Source of the DNA: CAWFMO01 sp963817065
GTDB lineage: Bacteria > Actinomycetota > Thermoleophilia > Solirubrobacterales > 70-9
DNA length: 64,000 bases
Reading direction: 5' to 3'
NCBI GenBank assembly: GCA_963817065.1
Contig: CAWFMO010000001.1
Coordinates: 868,001-932,000, forward strand
Under the pieces are notes generated by a model. The model was not told the DNA's origin, ran no database searches, and worked only from the letters and a program-made list of their open reading frames with translations. A program made the translations under genes and the position numbers. Of the stretch, positions 63,458 through 64,000 are shown one piece after another. Positions within the stretch are counted from its first letter, which is position 1. Each line of letters starts with the position of its first letter.

Positions 63458-64000
63458 CTAGCTCGTAACCGCGGAGTTGACCCCGGTCTCGGCCTGATCG
63501 GCGGGCGCATGTCCGTCTCCCTCTGGAGCGTCGGACCGCGTCGCGCTCTTGACCTCCGCGACCTTGCCCTCGACCTGGTTCTTGCGGTGCTCGGCCTGGC
63601 GGCGAACCCGGTCGGCGGTTTTGCGGGCGGTCGAGACCGCCTTGTCGCGGGTCGTGTTGCGCCGGCGCGCGCCGCTCTCGGGATCGAGGAAATAGGCGCC
63701 GGCGGCGCCGATCGCGCCGGCGGCTCCGACAGCCTTCTTCGAGGTCCCGTCGGCGCGGCGGCGCTCGGCGAGCGCCTTGTTCGCCTTCAGGCGGGCGCGG
63801 AACCAGCCCTTGGTCGCCTGGGCCTGGGCCTCGCGGGCCTGGCCGCGAGCGCGCCAGCGCAGCGAGCGAGCATTCGCCCGCGCGGCCTGAGAGCTGCCTC
63901 GGGCGCGGCCCAGCATGCTTCGCGCGGTGCCACGCGCCTCGCCGCGCGCCTCGCGCGCGCCGCCGAAGACCCTGCGCCGGGTCTTCTCGGCAGACTTCCG
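63458..64000 (-). CDS. Basic protein with YFLDPxxGxRRR motif, 5' end outside window
   Basis: The reading frame is open to the window edge, so the true start is upstream on this strand; an internal ATG lies at 63916. The visible 180 residues are rich in Arg, Ala and Lys, with GAAGAIGAAGAYFLDPESGARRR about mid-protein, similar to YtxH-like small envelope or stress proteins. The N-terminal part (KTRRRVFGGAREARGEARG) is repetitive and basic. Function unknown. Convergent with the delta-60 gene. Confidence 0.6.
   Translation of the reverse strand, partial: RKSAEKTRRRVFGGAREARGEARGTARSMLGRARGSSQAARANARSLRWRARGQAREAQAQATKGWFRARLKANKALAERRRADGTSKKAVGAAGAIGAAGAYFLDPESGARRRNTTRDKAVSTARKTADRVRRQAEHRKNQVEGKVAEVKSATRSDAPEGDGHAPADQAETGVNSAVTS

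Overview
The window is a high-GC (around 70 percent by eye), densely coded stretch of a bacterial chromosome. It is most likely from an actinobacterium of the class Thermoleophilia (Solirubrobacterales-like). The evidence is the actinobacterial gene order rpmE / prfA-prmC-tsaC / rpiB / glyA / wecA / atpI-atpBEFHAGDC and comF-hpf-secA / prfB, frequent GTG and TTG starts, many 1-8 nt gene overlaps, and several exported proteins ending in lysine/arginine-rich tails with two cysteines. This placement is an inference from gene content; no rRNA or tRNA gene was found. No intergenic gap exceeds about 150 bases.

Layout. 1-5 kb: end of an electron-transfer flavoprotein cluster (etfA, ETF-quinone oxidoreductase), a GNAT acetyltransferase, and a divergent TetR / alpha-beta hydrolase pair. 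4.8-17 kb: the conserved translation backbone (rpmE, DUF1385, prfA, prmC, tsaC, rpiB, glyA, DUF354, wecA), interrupted by three inserts: an AbiEi/DUF559 gene bounded by two 39-nt palindromes, a Rieske-FAD oxidoreductase with a SnoaL-like gene, and an R2lox-like oxidase with its TetR regulator. 17.2-24.6 kb: a complete F1Fo ATP synthase operon. 24.6-35.4 kb: an M20 peptidase, an LCP ligase, UDP-sugar dehydrogenase, two sugar nucleotidyltransferases, a phosphoglucose/phosphomannose isomerase and a MacB/FtsX-type ABC exporter, suggesting cell-surface polysaccharide work. 35.5-43.4 kb: comF, short hpf, secA, several unrelated enzymes, and prfB with a programmed +1 frameshift. 43.5-46.9 kb: three overlapping or adjacent exported proteins (a beta-helix protein and two tandem trypsin-like proteases), all with Lys/Cys tails. 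46.9-55.2 kb: GMC oxidoreductase, ICMT-like methyltransferase, a secreted three-repeat protein, a sigma factor, a broken ogt, nadC, a Fpg/Nei glycosylase and nadA. 55.2-64 kb: a secreted S1 protease, a three-gene locus resembling a methylamine-dehydrogenase light-chain maturation system, a lipoprotein, split transketolase (the C half frameshifted), a delta-60 repeat secreted protein and a basic protein running off the edge.

The most unusual elements are: (1) the MauE-thioredoxin / MauA-like / CcdA-like-plus-propeller locus at 56.3-59.2 kb, in which the MauA-like protein keeps the first TTQ tryptophan but has Phe at the second; (2) the palindrome-bounded AbiEi/DUF559 cassette at 6.06-7.0 kb; (3) the shared Lys-rich two-Cys C-terminal tail on five exported proteins; (4) a two-copy RNA-like element with a conserved core and covarying outer helix before the GNAT gene and before atpH; and (5) -10-like hexamers placed 6-9 nt before start codons, suggesting many leaderless mRNAs.
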